DNA of 35,732 nt from a virus (IMGVR_UViG_3300025430_000059:1-35732), one strand, 5' to 3'; counted from the first letter of the stretch, positions 24,444 to 30,875 are shown. The notes: generated from the sequence alone by a model not told the origin. Made by a program: numbers and translations.

Positions 24444-24853
24444 TGTTTCCATTGCCTATAAGTACATGGATTATGGCTGGTTTAAGCGTTATAGCTTTAG
24501 CTGGTTTTGGTTATGGAAAATATCAACATAACAAATATGTTAATTTTAAAGTAGAAGTCGAGGCTATTGCCAAAATACAAGAAGCCCATGTCGAGTCAAT
24601 CCAAAAACAACACGCTTTAGTCACTAAAGGAATCGCCAATGAATACGATGCAAAAATTGCTGCTTTGCGGAATTATTACAAATCTACAAGCGTGTGGAAC
24701 AGTAACAGCAGTCAAGTGTCAGGACTTTCCACTACCCCCAAGTCAGTTGATGTTATCACCGCCTACAATGTTCTTGCTGGCTCCTGCTCAGAAACAACCC
24801 AACAAGTAGTTAGTTTGCAAGAATGGATAAACGCCCAAATAGGCATTAAATGA
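24443..24853 (+). CDS. Rz: Rz-like inner-membrane spanin
   Basis: A 136-residue type II membrane protein: one N-terminal transmembrane helix (residues 5-25, ISTWIMAGLSVIALAGFGYG), then a periplasmic coiled coil (about 32-78, FKVEVEAIAKIQEAHVESIQ and onward) and a C-terminal region with a Cys. This is the layout of Rz i-spanins, which fuse inner and outer membranes at the end of lysis. The assignment is strengthened by a lipoprotein gene fully nested in the +1 frame (24639-24809), the classical embedded Rz1 arrangement. It overlaps the endolysin gene by four bases. Confidence 0.85.
   Translation: MFPLPISTWIMAGLSVIALAGFGYGKYQHNKYVNFKVEVEAIAKIQEAHVESIQKQHALVTKGIANEYDAKIAALRNYYKSTSVWNSNSSQVSGLSTTPKSVDVITAYNVLAGSCSETTQQVVSLQEWINAQIGIK
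24639..24809 (+). CDS. Rz1: Rz1-like outer-membrane lipoprotein (embedded o-spanin)
   Basis: A 56-residue gene nested entirely in Rz in the +1 frame. The ATG follows AAAGGA by seven to eight bases. The product starts MNTMQKLLLCGIITNLQACG: a signal peptide with the lipobox L-Q-A-C (lipidated Cys at 19), then a short mature part with a Pro-rich segment (PLPPSQ, SPPTM, LAPAQKQP) typical of Rz1. It would be anchored in the outer membrane and pair with Rz across the periplasm. This gene was detected only by reading the alternative frame inside Rz. It also indicates a host with an outer membrane. Confidence 0.87.
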   Translation: MNTMQKLLLCGIITNLQACGTVTAVKCQDFPLPPSQLMLSPPTMFLLAPAQKQPNK

Positions 24854-25368
24854 ACAATTTTAAAGAGTGTTTAGCATTAGTTTTAAAGTCTGAAGGTGGT
24901 TGGACTGGCGCACAAGGCCTTAAAGGTGACCCAGGCGGAGAAACGAATCTAGGCGTTACTAAAGCGGTTTGGGAAGAATGGGTAGGTCATCCTGTTAATA
25001 GTATGAAAAACCTTACTCCTGACCTTGTAGCACCTTTATATGAACAAAGATACTGGAGGCCTTGCTATGGAGAAGTATTACCTAGGGGACTCGACTTGCT
25101 TAGTTTTTCAATGGCAGTTAACGCAGGCCCAGGCAGAAGCGTTAAATTGCTTCAACAATCTCTTGGATGTGTACCTGACGGAGTTATTGGCCCAGCAACA
25201 AGAAGCCTTATTCTCGCAACTAATAGTGCAACTCTTATCTCAAAATTCTCAGAAACTAGGCGGGAATACTACCGTTCATTAAAGACATTTCCTATCTTTG
25301 GTGCAGGATGGTTAAAGCGTGTCGATAATGAAGAAAAAGAAGCATTAAATATGTGCAAGAACGGTTAA
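24850..25368 (+). CDS. Endolysin, glycoside hydrolase 108-like with peptidoglycan-binding domain
   Basis: A 172-residue endolysin. The N-terminal GH108 lysozyme signature is clear: catalytic Glu15 in LKSEGGWTG, then DPGGETNLGVTKAVWEEW (27-44), and YEQRYWRPCYGEVLPRGLDL. The C-terminal region (about 95-150: GPGRSVKLLQQSLGCVPDGV, IGPATRSLI) is the PG_binding_3 helix bundle that binds cell wall. No signal peptide is seen, so release needs the holin. The gene is the last rightward gene of the operon; the second HNH gene converges on it, the two stops overlapping by four bases. Confidence 0.93.
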   Translation: MNNFKECLALVLKSEGGWTGAQGLKGDPGGETNLGVTKAVWEEWVGHPVNSMKNLTPDLVAPLYEQRYWRPCYGEVLPRGLDLLSFSMAVNAGPGRSVKLLQQSLGCVPDGVIGPATRSLILATNSATLISKFSETRREYYRSLKTFPIFGAGWLKRVDNEEKEALNMCKNG

Positions 25369-25856
25369 AGCGCTTTTGCGTAATTCTTGTGTAATTCATA
25401 ACGCTTTTGTAAAGCAACAAAACAAGCATCTTTAAAATCTGTGTAATGACCAAAATGGTATTTTTTCCCATTTAATGCTATTTCAACAGCCCATTTATTT
25501 GCGTCTTTTCTCCAATGCACACCTTTAACACCTGATTTATTGTTAATTGGTTTTTGTTTATTATGTGCGTTTTGACTTTTAGTGGCTTCTCTTAAATTTT
25601 CAATTCTATTGTCATTTCTTATTCCATTTATATGGTCAACCTCAAAAGGAAAATATCCATAATGATAGAAGAATATAAGTCTATGACCTCTGTATCTTTT
25701 TTTATCAACTTTAATATGAACATAACCATCTTGGTTTAATGTTCCAGCTTTAGTACCAGCTTTTATGCTTTGTCTTGCATTTTTCCAGTATAAATTTCCA
25801 TTTTCGTAATCAAAAGTTTCTTTTAATTTTTGTTGGGATATAATTTGGTCAGCCAT
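25365..25856 (-). CDS. HNH homing endonuclease with AP2-like domain (second copy)
   Basis: A 163-residue paralogue of the HNH gene at 458-970, on the opposite strand. Shared features: IISQQKLKETFDYENGNLYW at the start, HRLIFFYHYGYFPFEVDHIN with the HNH His at about 75, NRIENLREAT, and the AP2-like SGVKGVHWRKDANKW, GHYTDFKDA. It lies between the end of the leftward operon and the endolysin, and begins 27 bases after the hairpin at 25883-25918 in its own direction. AGGTATTGC precedes the ATG, close to AGGAGTTGCA before the first copy. The two copies flank the 25 kb virion module in inverted orientation. Low GC. Confidence 0.92.
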   Translation of the reverse strand: MADQIISQQKLKETFDYENGNLYWKNARQSIKAGTKAGTLNQDGYVHIKVDKKRYRGHRLIFFYHYGYFPFEVDHINGIRNDNRIENLREATKSQNAHNKQKPINNKSGVKGVHWRKDANKWAVEIALNGKKYHFGHYTDFKDACFVALQKRYELHKNYAKAL

Positions 25857-25882
25857 GCAATACCTCTATATTGTGGTGGTCA

Positions 25883-25918
25883 GAAACCCCTATGTAGCGA
25901 AAACTACTAGGGGTTTTC
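25883..25918 (-). terminator. Hairpin terminator at end of leftward operon
   Basis: GAAACCCCTATGTAG and CTACTAGGGGTTTTC pair around a CGAAAA loop with one bulged T. It stands just past the stop of the last leftward-operon gene and before the second HNH gene. T-rich sequence lies on both sides, so it may work in both directions. The AAACCCCTA arm is shared with the hairpin at 397-430. Confidence 0.72.
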
Positions 25919-25927
25919 GTTATTATA

Positions 25928-26119
25928 TCAAAAACGGGTAATTATTAAATAAGCCACTAAAGCTAGTGTTGTTAATACCCCTAAAACACTCCAAAACACG
26001 CTGTATTCGCTTTCTTTTGGCTTAGTAATAGCTACACACCAATCATCTGTTTTAAACGCTTCTGCCATTGAATTAGGGGTTTTACGACAACTGCGAATTA
26101 CAAAGTCTGAATAGTTCAT
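25928..26119 (-). CDS. Small membrane protein, 63 residues
   Basis: The last gene of the leftward operon. A soluble N-terminal part (NYSDFVIRSCRKTPNSMAEA, DDWCVAITKPKESEYSVFW) is followed by one transmembrane helix (about 43-60, VLGVLTTLALVAYLIITRF) ending at the C-terminus. It is probably a tail-anchored membrane protein. Start codon overlaps the preceding gene's stop by four bases (ATGA), within the repeated 22-base element. I do not recognise a family. Confidence 0.6.
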   Translation of the reverse strand: MNYSDFVIRSCRKTPNSMAEAFKTDDWCVAITKPKESEYSVFWSVLGVLTTLALVAYLIITRF

Positions 26120-26137
26120 TTCTCTTGTGCCTTTTTT
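26116..26137. repeat. 22-base direct repeat, copy 1 (copy 2 at 26352-26373)
   Basis: The 22 bases starting TCATTTCTCTTGTGCC are identical at 26116-26137 and 26352-26373. On the coding strand each copy encodes the last residues of a gene (KAQEK-stop) plus the ATGA start of the next. The copies are 236 bases apart, one gene length, in the same relative position, which suggests duplication or recombination at gene junctions. Confidence 0.85.
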
Positions 26138-26355
26138 AGTATTGCTCTAGCAAATTCAACATAACCAAATCTTTCTCCTTCGAGTCTTTGATGTATATGT
26201 TCTTTAGCTATATCAATTATTTCCTCATCTGTTAGTGTCTTTAGCTGTGGCGAGCAAGTATGAATAGAATCACCAGTAACTTTTTGACCGCAAGCAGAAC
26301 AAGCAGTCCATACATCAATTAAAGTAATTGTGCCGTCATGGTTATTTTTAATCAT
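26116..26355 (-). CDS. Small conserved phage protein with Cys pairs
   Basis: A 79-residue protein beginning MIKNNHDGTITLIDVWTAC. The ATG at 26355 overlaps the stop of the preceding gene (ATGA); the longer frame upstream only repeats part of the neighbour. CSACGQKV (residues about 20-27) plus a later HTCSPQL suggest a zinc knuckle. The second half is helical: LTDEEIIDIAKEHIHQRLEG, GYVEFARAILKKAQEK, where 'LTDEEI' is typical of small phage proteins beside 'RAIL' repeats. The C-terminus KKAQEK is identical to that of the preceding gene, owing to a 22-base repeat. Function unknown. Confidence 0.65.
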   Translation of the reverse strand: MIKNNHDGTITLIDVWTACSACGQKVTGDSIHTCSPQLKTLTDEEIIDIAKEHIHQRLEGERFGYVEFARAILKKAQEK

Positions 26356-26591
26356 TTCTCTTGTGCCTTTTTTTCTAATTGATGTACTTTGCTCATTGCC
26401 TGTGTTGCCAAGTTGTGCATATCTTTGTACTTGCGTTTCCATTCTTCTATTTCAAGTGCTTGCTGTTTAACAATGCTTTCTGCAAGCCCAAATTGGCGCA
26501 ACATATTGGCGGCTTTACCAACTAAATGCTCAGATGTATAGGGTTTTTGTCTAGACTTATCTAATTCATCAGCTAGTTCATTTGCGTTCAT
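26352..26591 (-). CDS. Small coiled-coil phage protein
   Basis: A 79-residue helical protein starting MNANELADELDKSRQK. Blocks NANELADELD and GKAANMLRQFGLAESIVKQQ followed by a Glu/Lys coiled coil (ALEIEEWKRKYKDMHNLATQ) are common in small early proteins of many podoviruses of aquatic bacteria; the 'ANELAD..LRQ..ali..' pattern recurs with no known role. It overlaps both neighbours by four bases. The C-terminus KKAQEK is produced by the repeat element. Probably a soluble oligomer. Confidence 0.72.
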   Translation of the reverse strand: MNANELADELDKSRQKPYTSEHLVGKAANMLRQFGLAESIVKQQALEIEEWKRKYKDMHNLATQAMSKVHQLEKKAQEK

Positions 26592-26719
26592 TTTCTCACC
26601 TGTAAAAGTATTGGCCCGAATCTATAAACATAGTATAAATCGCCACCATTAAATCGTAAGTCGCCCCAATGAAACACACCCCCTCTGTGCCAGTGTGTTA
26701 TGTGTAGCTTTACTTTCAT
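26588..26719 (-). CDS. Small hypothetical protein, 43 residues
   Basis: A short gene locked in the operon by ATGA overlaps on both sides (26716-26719 and 26588-26591). The product opens MKVKLHITHWHRGGVFHWGD and is rich in His, Trp, Tyr and Gly, with a basic C-terminus. The His/Trp-rich core could bind metal, but that is inference. Exact coupling, rather than any recognised family, supports it as a gene. It fills what would otherwise be a 124-base gap. Confidence 0.65.
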   Translation of the reverse strand: MKVKLHITHWHRGGVFHWGDLRFNGGDLYYVYRFGPILLQVRK

Positions 26720-26913
26720 ACCTTCTCCACTTCTGTCCAAGCCGCAAAGTGACATAACTGTCCGTCTTTATCTTTGCAGTAACTATACATTCCATCAACG
26801 TGTCCAAACCAATATGCCTCATCAAGGTCTACATCATCATGTGCTGGAGGTACTCTCAATTCTTCATCAGTGATTTTAAACCAATCACCTTTACTCAATT
26901 CATATAGCTTCAT
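26716..26913 (-). CDS. Small conserved phage protein
   Basis: A 65-residue acidic protein. The block MKLYELSKGDWFKITDEELR, PPAHDD, and the end HVDGMYSYCKDKDGQLCHFA recall small early phage proteins of the 'MKLyeL..GtwF' type, which carry a small beta barrel. It starts four bases inside the end of the primase-helicase gene, so the two are translationally coupled, and lies downstream in the same transcript. Biological role unknown. No membrane segment. Confidence 0.7.
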   Translation of the reverse strand: MKLYELSKGDWFKITDEELRVPPAHDDVDLDEAYWFGHVDGMYSYCKDKDGQLCHFAAWTEVEKV

Positions 26914-28487
26914 AGTGTCTCCTGAATCTCTAACATCCGACCAGTGTCTTTGTTGTAGAGCAAGCTTGCACAGTGAGGACTGGTTAACCCACTGAAGCGA
27001 TTCTTTAGAATACTAACCCTCGTAGTATTACGTTCCATCGGGTCTTCATGCTGAGCATTACGAACTAAGCCAATGACAATGTCAGATAGCTGAGCAATCG
27101 ATGCAGAGCCACGCAACTGTGATAAGGATGTTGCAGCACCTTCCTCATGTCCTTTTGATTCAGGTCTTTTCAGGTGTGATACTGCAATCAAACTAATACC
27201 TGTTTCTTGCACAAGCATACGAAGCTTAGTCATAAGTTCATCGATAGCTTTACGCTCATCACCATTAGACTGAGAGGATACAACCATGCTAATATGGTCA
27301 AGAAAGACGTACTTGCAGTCTGCTGCTTTGGCGAAATAGCGTATACGATTGACCACATTGTCGATATCAGTAGAACCAAAGTTATCCCAAAAGAAAAGCC
27401 TATCAGTGCCAAGTGTTGTATCAAAAGCATTCTTTAACTCCTCAGGGCTGACGAGTGTGTCAGGTAGGTGTAGTGGTTTATTCAGATGGAGCGACATGAT
27501 ACCACGAGCAGTCTTACGTACTGACTCCTCCATAAACATCAAGCCGATGTTACCTTCTGAAGATTGAATTAAGTGCCATAGAATCTCTCGTAAGAATTGA
27601 GACTTACCTAGTCCTGAGCCTGCACAGACTGTGATGAGTTCTCCTGGACGAATGCCGTAGGTGAGTTCATTGACTCCTGCCCATGGATAGAGTGCAGATG
27701 ATTTCTCCACAGGTTTATTAACTTCGTCCCATAGCGTAGAGCCTGCGATGATTCCATCAGGTGTCCACTGCTCTGCTGCCCACCATTGTTTGACATACTC
27801 TGCTCCTTTGCCTACTGCAAGATAATCACACGCATCTTTAAAACCTGAGACATGCTTCACTATTTTGCACTTGCTACCAAGAATCTCTGCTACTTCGTTG
27901 GCTGCTTTCTGTCCTGCCTCATCAGCATCAAAGCAGATGTAGATACTCTCGAATGAAGATAACCACTCATAAGCCTGTTTAACATCCTTTAAGGCTGCTT
28001 GAGCACCGTTACGTACTGAGACGTTAGCGTACTTGCTACCACTCATCTGAAAGCCTGCGAGAGCGTCTAGTTCACCTTCGTGAATCGTTACTGTCTTACC
28101 GCCTTTAGCGAACAACTGCTGACCGAACAGTGTAGTGTTCTTCCACTCACCAGTAATACCAAAAGACTTAGTCTCTACCACACGATTCTTAGTGGCTACA
28201 ATAATGCCTTCTGAATCTGCGTAGGGATAATACTGCGTAGTCCCGTCTTGGGATACTCCATAATGCTGACAAGTATCTCGTGTGATACCTCTGTCGCTAA
28301 TCGACATAACACTACCTTTAATTTCTAACATACTTTTCTTCCTTGTAGGCGCAACATAACTTTCTGTTCCATCACCTTTAATATGATTACCACAAACAAA
28401 ACAATATTCATGGTTATCATCATAAATTGCATTACCATCTGAGCTTCCACATTTAAGACATGGAATATGTTTTATTAAATTGCTCAT
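26910..28487 (-). CDS. DNA primase-helicase (T7 gp4-like)
   Basis: A 525-residue replicative primase-helicase. An N-terminal zinc-binding motif (CLKCG... CFVCG; Cys10/13/29/32) precedes a TOPRIM primase region (HEGELDALAG near 137-145 with the catalytic Glu; CFDADEAG 185-192 with the metal-binding Asp residues). The C-terminal RecA-like helicase carries Walker A AGSGLGKS (289-296), Walker B YVFLDHISMV (about 395-404), and the later SLIAVSHLKRP and QLRGSASIAQLSD motifs. In T7 this hexamer unwinds the fork and lays primers. No polymerase is in the window. AGAGAG precedes the ATG. Confidence 0.95.
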   Translation of the reverse strand: MSNLIKHIPCLKCGSSDGNAIYDDNHEYCFVCGNHIKGDGTESYVAPTRKKSMLEIKGSVMSISDRGITRDTCQHYGVSQDGTTQYYPYADSEGIIVATKNRVVETKSFGITGEWKNTTLFGQQLFAKGGKTVTIHEGELDALAGFQMSGSKYANVSVRNGAQAALKDVKQAYEWLSSFESIYICFDADEAGQKAANEVAEILGSKCKIVKHVSGFKDACDYLAVGKGAEYVKQWWAAEQWTPDGIIAGSTLWDEVNKPVEKSSALYPWAGVNELTYGIRPGELITVCAGSGLGKSQFLREILWHLIQSSEGNIGLMFMEESVRKTARGIMSLHLNKPLHLPDTLVSPEELKNAFDTTLGTDRLFFWDNFGSTDIDNVVNRIRYFAKAADCKYVFLDHISMVVSSQSNGDERKAIDELMTKLRMLVQETGISLIAVSHLKRPESKGHEEGAATSLSQLRGSASIAQLSDIVIGLVRNAQHEDPMERNTTRVSILKNRFSGLTSPHCASLLYNKDTGRMLEIQETL

Positions 28488-28531
28488 TTTCTCTCTATTT
28501 AGTTAATGTAGTTTAATATTATAATAATAAC

Positions 28532-28744
28532 TTAATAATCATCTAAGTTACTTAAATCATCTAAGTAGTAATCTAAATCATCTATGTCTTCACTACTTAG
28601 TAAATCTACTCTGTCTCTATATAGTATATCTGTTTTTACTGTTTTAAGACATTTTAAACACATATCAAGAAAATCGTTAGTATTCACTGACTTAATCGTT
28701 GCTTCATAATCAGTCAGCAGGGTGTTACAACAATAACATCTCAT
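28532..28744 (-). CDS. Small acidic protein with paired Cys motifs
   Basis: A 70-residue protein with a Cys-rich N-terminus (MRCYCCNTLL) and a second pair, CLKCLKTV, at about 32-35, consistent with one zinc site. The C-terminus is very acidic (SSEDIDDLDYYLDDLSNLDD). I choose the ATG at 28744 because GGAG stands seven bases upstream; an ATG six codons earlier lacks a site. It lies directly upstream of the primase-helicase gene. Zinc-plus-acidic-tail proteins in this position could act as host or replication modulators, but this is speculation. Confidence 0.68.
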   Translation of the reverse strand: MRCYCCNTLLTDYEATIKSVNTNDFLDMCLKCLKTVKTDILYRDRVDLLSSEDIDDLDYYLDDLSNLDDY

Positions 28745-28812
28745 GGTGGTCTCCAGTACCATTTAAATCGATTTTAAAGCTCTTTACAGCCGTTTTCTCA
28801 TACATTTGATAC

Positions 28813-28938
28813 CTACACCTCATCTTCTTCTTCATCGCCTCCTAGAGCCTCTCCTGAGACGTTGTCACAATCCCAACTTACCCATTCGCAATCCATCTGC
28901 TCAGGTGAATAAGTATTAGCTCGATTAACTTCAGGCAT
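28813..28938 (-). CDS. Small acidic hypothetical protein, 41 residues
   Basis: A short acidic product starting MPEVNRANTYSPEQMDCEW and ending GGDEEEDEV. The chosen ATG (28938) overlaps the preceding gene by eight bases, with GGAG just upstream. A longer form from ATG 28995 exists with AAGGAG 13 bases upstream, but it would overlap the preceding gene by 65 bases in another frame. Two Cys residues and several Trp residues lie in the centre. No family is recognised. The acidic tail resembles small phage proteins that mimic nucleic acid, but there is no proof. Confidence 0.5.
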   Translation of the reverse strand: MPEVNRANTYSPEQMDCEWVSWDCDNVSGEALGGDEEEDEV

Positions 28939-29122
28939 TATCTCCATTAAGGAAAGAGTCTCGTGAATCAGATTGTGTGTTATAATATACCTCATAATAG
29001 TTTCTAAACTCCTTAGCTAATTTTCTCCAAGTAGGAATATTAGTTTCTCCTACTTCTCCTTCATACAATGTAGAAGCAATCCCACCTCTGTTTAGTATAG
29101 CGATTAACTCTGCGTCTGTCAT
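28931..29122 (-). CDS. Small hypothetical protein, 63 residues
   Basis: The product starts MTDAELIAILNRGGIASTLY and continues with a helical, Tyr-rich region (LAKEFRNYYEVYYNTQSD). AAGGAG stands nine bases before the ATG, and the ATG overlaps the preceding tiny membrane gene by four bases, so the start is secure. No known motif. It belongs to the leftward early-type operon and is probably soluble and acidic. Confidence 0.65.
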   Translation of the reverse strand: MTDAELIAILNRGGIASTLYEGEVGETNIPTWRKLAKEFRNYYEVYYNTQSDSRDSFLNGDNA

Positions 29123-29208
29123 TTTATTAACTCCTTATAAATATTTAATACAGTATCTATTACTGAGGATACTGCGAATATAATCAATAATATATCTTCT
29201 CTGTTCAT
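29119..29208 (-). CDS. Tiny membrane peptide, 29 residues
   Basis: Starts MNREDILLIIFAVSSVIDTV and ends with a short helix (LNIYKELIK). One hydrophobic helix covers residues 6-20. AGGAAC precedes the ATG, and the TGA overlaps the ATG of the next gene (ATGA), the same coupling seen through this operon. Together with the two tiny genes to the right it fills a stretch of 340 bases that holds no longer open frame. Codon-level evidence is limited by its size. Confidence 0.55.
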   Translation of the reverse strand: MNREDILLIIFAVSSVIDTVLNIYKELIK

Positions 29209-29209
29209 A

Positions 29210-29326
29210 TTAGTTCCTATGATAAGCGTCATGGGGATGTGTGAACATGCTGGCTAATAGCTCATCTACATTCTTAAACCATTGAATTACCTTTAAGCCA
29301 TTAGCCTGATAAATAGTAAAGCTCAA
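29210..29326 (-). CDS. Tiny hypothetical protein, 38 residues, TTG start
   Basis: Begins at TTG 29326 in the overlap TTGA with the preceding stop. A strong GAGGAGG is seven bases upstream, inside the preceding gene. The product opens MSFTIYQANGLKVIQWFKNV and ends in a His-rich tail (FTHPHDAYHRN). It has one alternative in-frame ATG at its second half, which would leave only 13 residues. The exact Shine-Dalgarno placement and coupling support the TTG start. Confidence 0.58.
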   Translation of the reverse strand: MSFTIYQANGLKVIQWFKNVDELLASMFTHPHDAYHRN

Positions 29327-29475
29327 AATAGTGCCTCCTCAAATTGAAACTTCGGTGCTTTTCTTAGCTCGATAGTCCAAGCATTAAAGCCTACGAATGC
29401 GAGAGCCTCAGCTTTAGTATAAAACCATCTAAAGGCGATACCATCCTCATCGTGAACCCAATATTTACTTAGCAT
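29323..29475 (-). CDS. Small hypothetical protein, 50 residues
   Basis: Starts MLSKYWVHDEDGIAFRWFYT; the rest (KAEALAFVGFNAWTIELRKA) forms an alternating aromatic pattern suggesting a small beta-alpha fold. The ATG lies inside the end of the preceding gene (overlap 11 bases). Its 'F.tkaEAlAFv' segment resembles small host-takeover proteins in podoviruses whose functions are unknown. No membrane helix. Confidence 0.62.
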   Translation of the reverse strand: MLSKYWVHDEDGIAFRWFYTKAEALAFVGFNAWTIELRKAPKFQFEEALF

Positions 29476-29722
29476 TTACAATTTCTTGCGTAAGATAGGC
29501 AGTGCATGTTAGGAATGCTTTCTTAATCTTGTTAATTTTCTTGACATCGTCCCAGTCTATATGGTCATTGGCTGGTCGCTTGTGAGCATTGACTGCCATC
29601 GTTACCAAGTCAAGCAGAGAGATAGTCTCGACTGCTTTAGGGTCATCGCCTACGAAGAGCTGAATTTGCCCTCTATCATTCATCCAGATATCTACATCAA
29701 GGTCTACGCTAATTTTACTCAT
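29465..29722 (-). CDS. Small conserved phage protein, 85 residues
   Basis: An acidic protein beginning MSKISVDLDVDIWMNDRGQI. A beta-rich first half is followed by helices (ISLLDLVTMAVNAHKRPAND, KKINKIKKAFLTCTAYL). No catalytic motif is seen. It overlaps its upstream neighbour by eight bases and its downstream neighbour by eleven. The compact alpha-beta profile suggests a single soluble domain. I do not recognise a family. Confidence 0.65.
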   Translation of the reverse strand: MSKISVDLDVDIWMNDRGQIQLFVGDDPKAVETISLLDLVTMAVNAHKRPANDHIDWDDVKKINKIKKAFLTCTAYLTQEIVNAK

Positions 29723-29921
29723 TTTCGTTTGCTTTCACATAAGAATGTAAATTAAACCATATTTCACGCAGGGATGTAGGATACATTTCCAATAACCAAT
29801 CTTGAAAAGCGTTGGCTGGGTTAATGTTTAACAAAAAACCCTCTTCATCTCTGCATTGCATTAAACAAACTACTAAATTTTCTAATGATTCTTGACTAAT
29901 ATTCTTTTTATCTGACTTCAT
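29715..29921 (-). CDS. Small hypothetical protein, 68 residues
   Basis: Opens MKSDKKNISQESLENLVVCL and continues with a helical stretch (MQCRDEEGFLLNINPANAF) and a Trp-containing end (DWLLEMYPTSLREIWFNLHS). It appears soluble and mixed helical. Overlaps of four and eight bases with its neighbours show operon coupling. No known domain is visible. Confidence 0.62.
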   Translation of the reverse strand: MKSDKKNISQESLENLVVCLMQCRDEEGFLLNINPANAFQDWLLEMYPTSLREIWFNLHSYVKANENE

Positions 29922-30262
29922 AACTTCTCCTTATTTTTAAAATCTTTAGACATCCAAGAGTCTACCGCTTGGTCTACATGGTCGCCTGTGAGCCACACGT
30001 GCGTAGTCATCTTACCATCACACAGCACGATAGCTGGTGCAATCTCTTCTTGAGGCACATCCCATGAGCCATCACGTAGCCAGCGATAACGTTCAGCATC
30101 TAAGAAGTTCTGATTGTCGCTTAACATCTTAGCGAACAGGTGTGCTCTGTTATCCTCTTGTGCTTCGAGAGCATCAGCAGCCCTCATCAGGAGTGAGCGA
30201 GTAACGACGTACTCATCCTTATCAGCGTATGCTCTTAGTTGTTTAACGAGGTTCTCAACCAT
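29918..30262 (-). CDS. Conserved phage protein with RYRWLRD motif
   Basis: A 114-residue protein. The N-terminal helix pair (ENLVKQLRAYADKDEYVVTR, LLMRAADALEAQEDN) and DAERYRWLRDGSW form a familiar pattern in proteins of many siphoviruses and podoviruses, usually labelled hypothetical. The second half (APAIVLCDGKMTTHVWLTGD, HVDQAVDSWM) has an alpha-beta look. The 'LRAYADKDEYVVTRSLLMRA' style is typical of DUF-type early phage proteins. Coupled upstream to a small membrane gene. Role unknown. Confidence 0.72.
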   Translation of the reverse strand: MVENLVKQLRAYADKDEYVVTRSLLMRAADALEAQEDNRAHLFAKMLSDNQNFLDAERYRWLRDGSWDVPQEEIAPAIVLCDGKMTTHVWLTGDHVDQAVDSWMSKDFKNKEKL

Positions 30263-30428
30263 GATTACTCCATACTAAAATTTGAACTACTACACAAGGA
30301 AAAAGCAATAACCAACCAACCCATACAAAAAGTCCTACAAAAATGTTTTGTAAATCTAATGACCAATTATATAAAAAAGCAAAGACCATTAGGTAGAAAA
30401 CTGCTAAACATCCTAAGAAAATTATCAT
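30255..30428 (-). CDS. Small membrane protein, two transmembrane helices
   Basis: A 57-residue, very hydrophobic product. The first helix covers about residues 2-20 (IIFLGCLAVFYLMVFAFLY), then a short polar loop (NWSLDLQN), then a second from about 29 to 52 (IFVGLFVWVGWLLLFPCVVV). The stop overlaps the next start by eight bases and the ATG overlaps the previous stop by four. A small two-helix membrane protein in an early operon could alter host membrane or block superinfection; this is inference. It is not the lysis holin, which lies elsewhere. Confidence 0.68.
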   Translation of the reverse strand: MIIFLGCLAVFYLMVFAFLYNWSLDLQNIFVGLFVWVGWLLLFPCVVVQILVWSNHG

Positions 30429-30598
30429 TGTTTTACAGTCTCCGCAGAATGATACATGGACAAAATATCCATAATTACTTTACCTTCACCATATTTTAAC
30501 ATCATAGCGACTGCGTCGGCAAGTGTATTGTGGTAGCAAAATTCTTCCCACATTAGTTTAGCCTCTTCAGGAAACATCTCAGCCTGTGTATTAGTCAT
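30425..30598 (-). CDS. Small conserved phage protein, 57 residues
   Basis: Begins MTNTQAEMFPEEAKLMWEEF at ATG 30598, overlapping the preceding stop by eight bases; a longer frame upstream overlaps that gene much more and is not favoured. Helical and acidic: CYHNTLADAVAMMLKYGEGK, IMDILSMYHSAE. Its 'MF.EEAk.mWEEF' start recurs in small early proteins of podoviruses, of unknown function. Confidence 0.62.
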   Translation of the reverse strand: MTNTQAEMFPEEAKLMWEEFCYHNTLADAVAMMLKYGEGKVIMDILSMYHSAETVKQ

Positions 30599-30875
30599 AG
30601 CCGTATTTCTCCACGTGTGTAATAGCCTTATCATACGCTAAAGTTGCATAAAAGTCTTCTACTTCTTTCACGACAATCATCGGAGCATGCGACTGCGTAG
30701 GGTATTGCTCCAGCGTATAACCTAGAGCCTTGAGTGCATCAGCCCATAAGTCTTCGTCAGGCATAGGATATTCATCCCTGAGAATGGTCTCAGTCCAGTA
30801 CACGACGGCATCGTTAAAAGCCTCTTCGTCATCCTCATCGTCTTCAGGTTCATAATACCTATCTTCCGTATACAT
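30591..30875 (-). CDS. Acidic hypothetical protein, 94 residues
   Basis: Highly acidic N-terminus (YTEDRYYEPEDDEDDEEAF) followed by an alternating helical/beta region with WTETILRDEYPMPDEDLWAD and GYTLEQYPTQSHAPMIVVKE. Strong acidity suggests a possible nucleic-acid mimic or regulator, as for several T7-type early inhibitors, but no known family is seen. The start is placed at the only in-frame ATG with AGGATT upstream. It is part of the leftward operon. Confidence 0.65.
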   Translation of the reverse strand: MYTEDRYYEPEDDEDDEEAFNDAVVYWTETILRDEYPMPDEDLWADALKALGYTLEQYPTQSHAPMIVVKEVEDFYATLAYDKAITHVEKYGYD

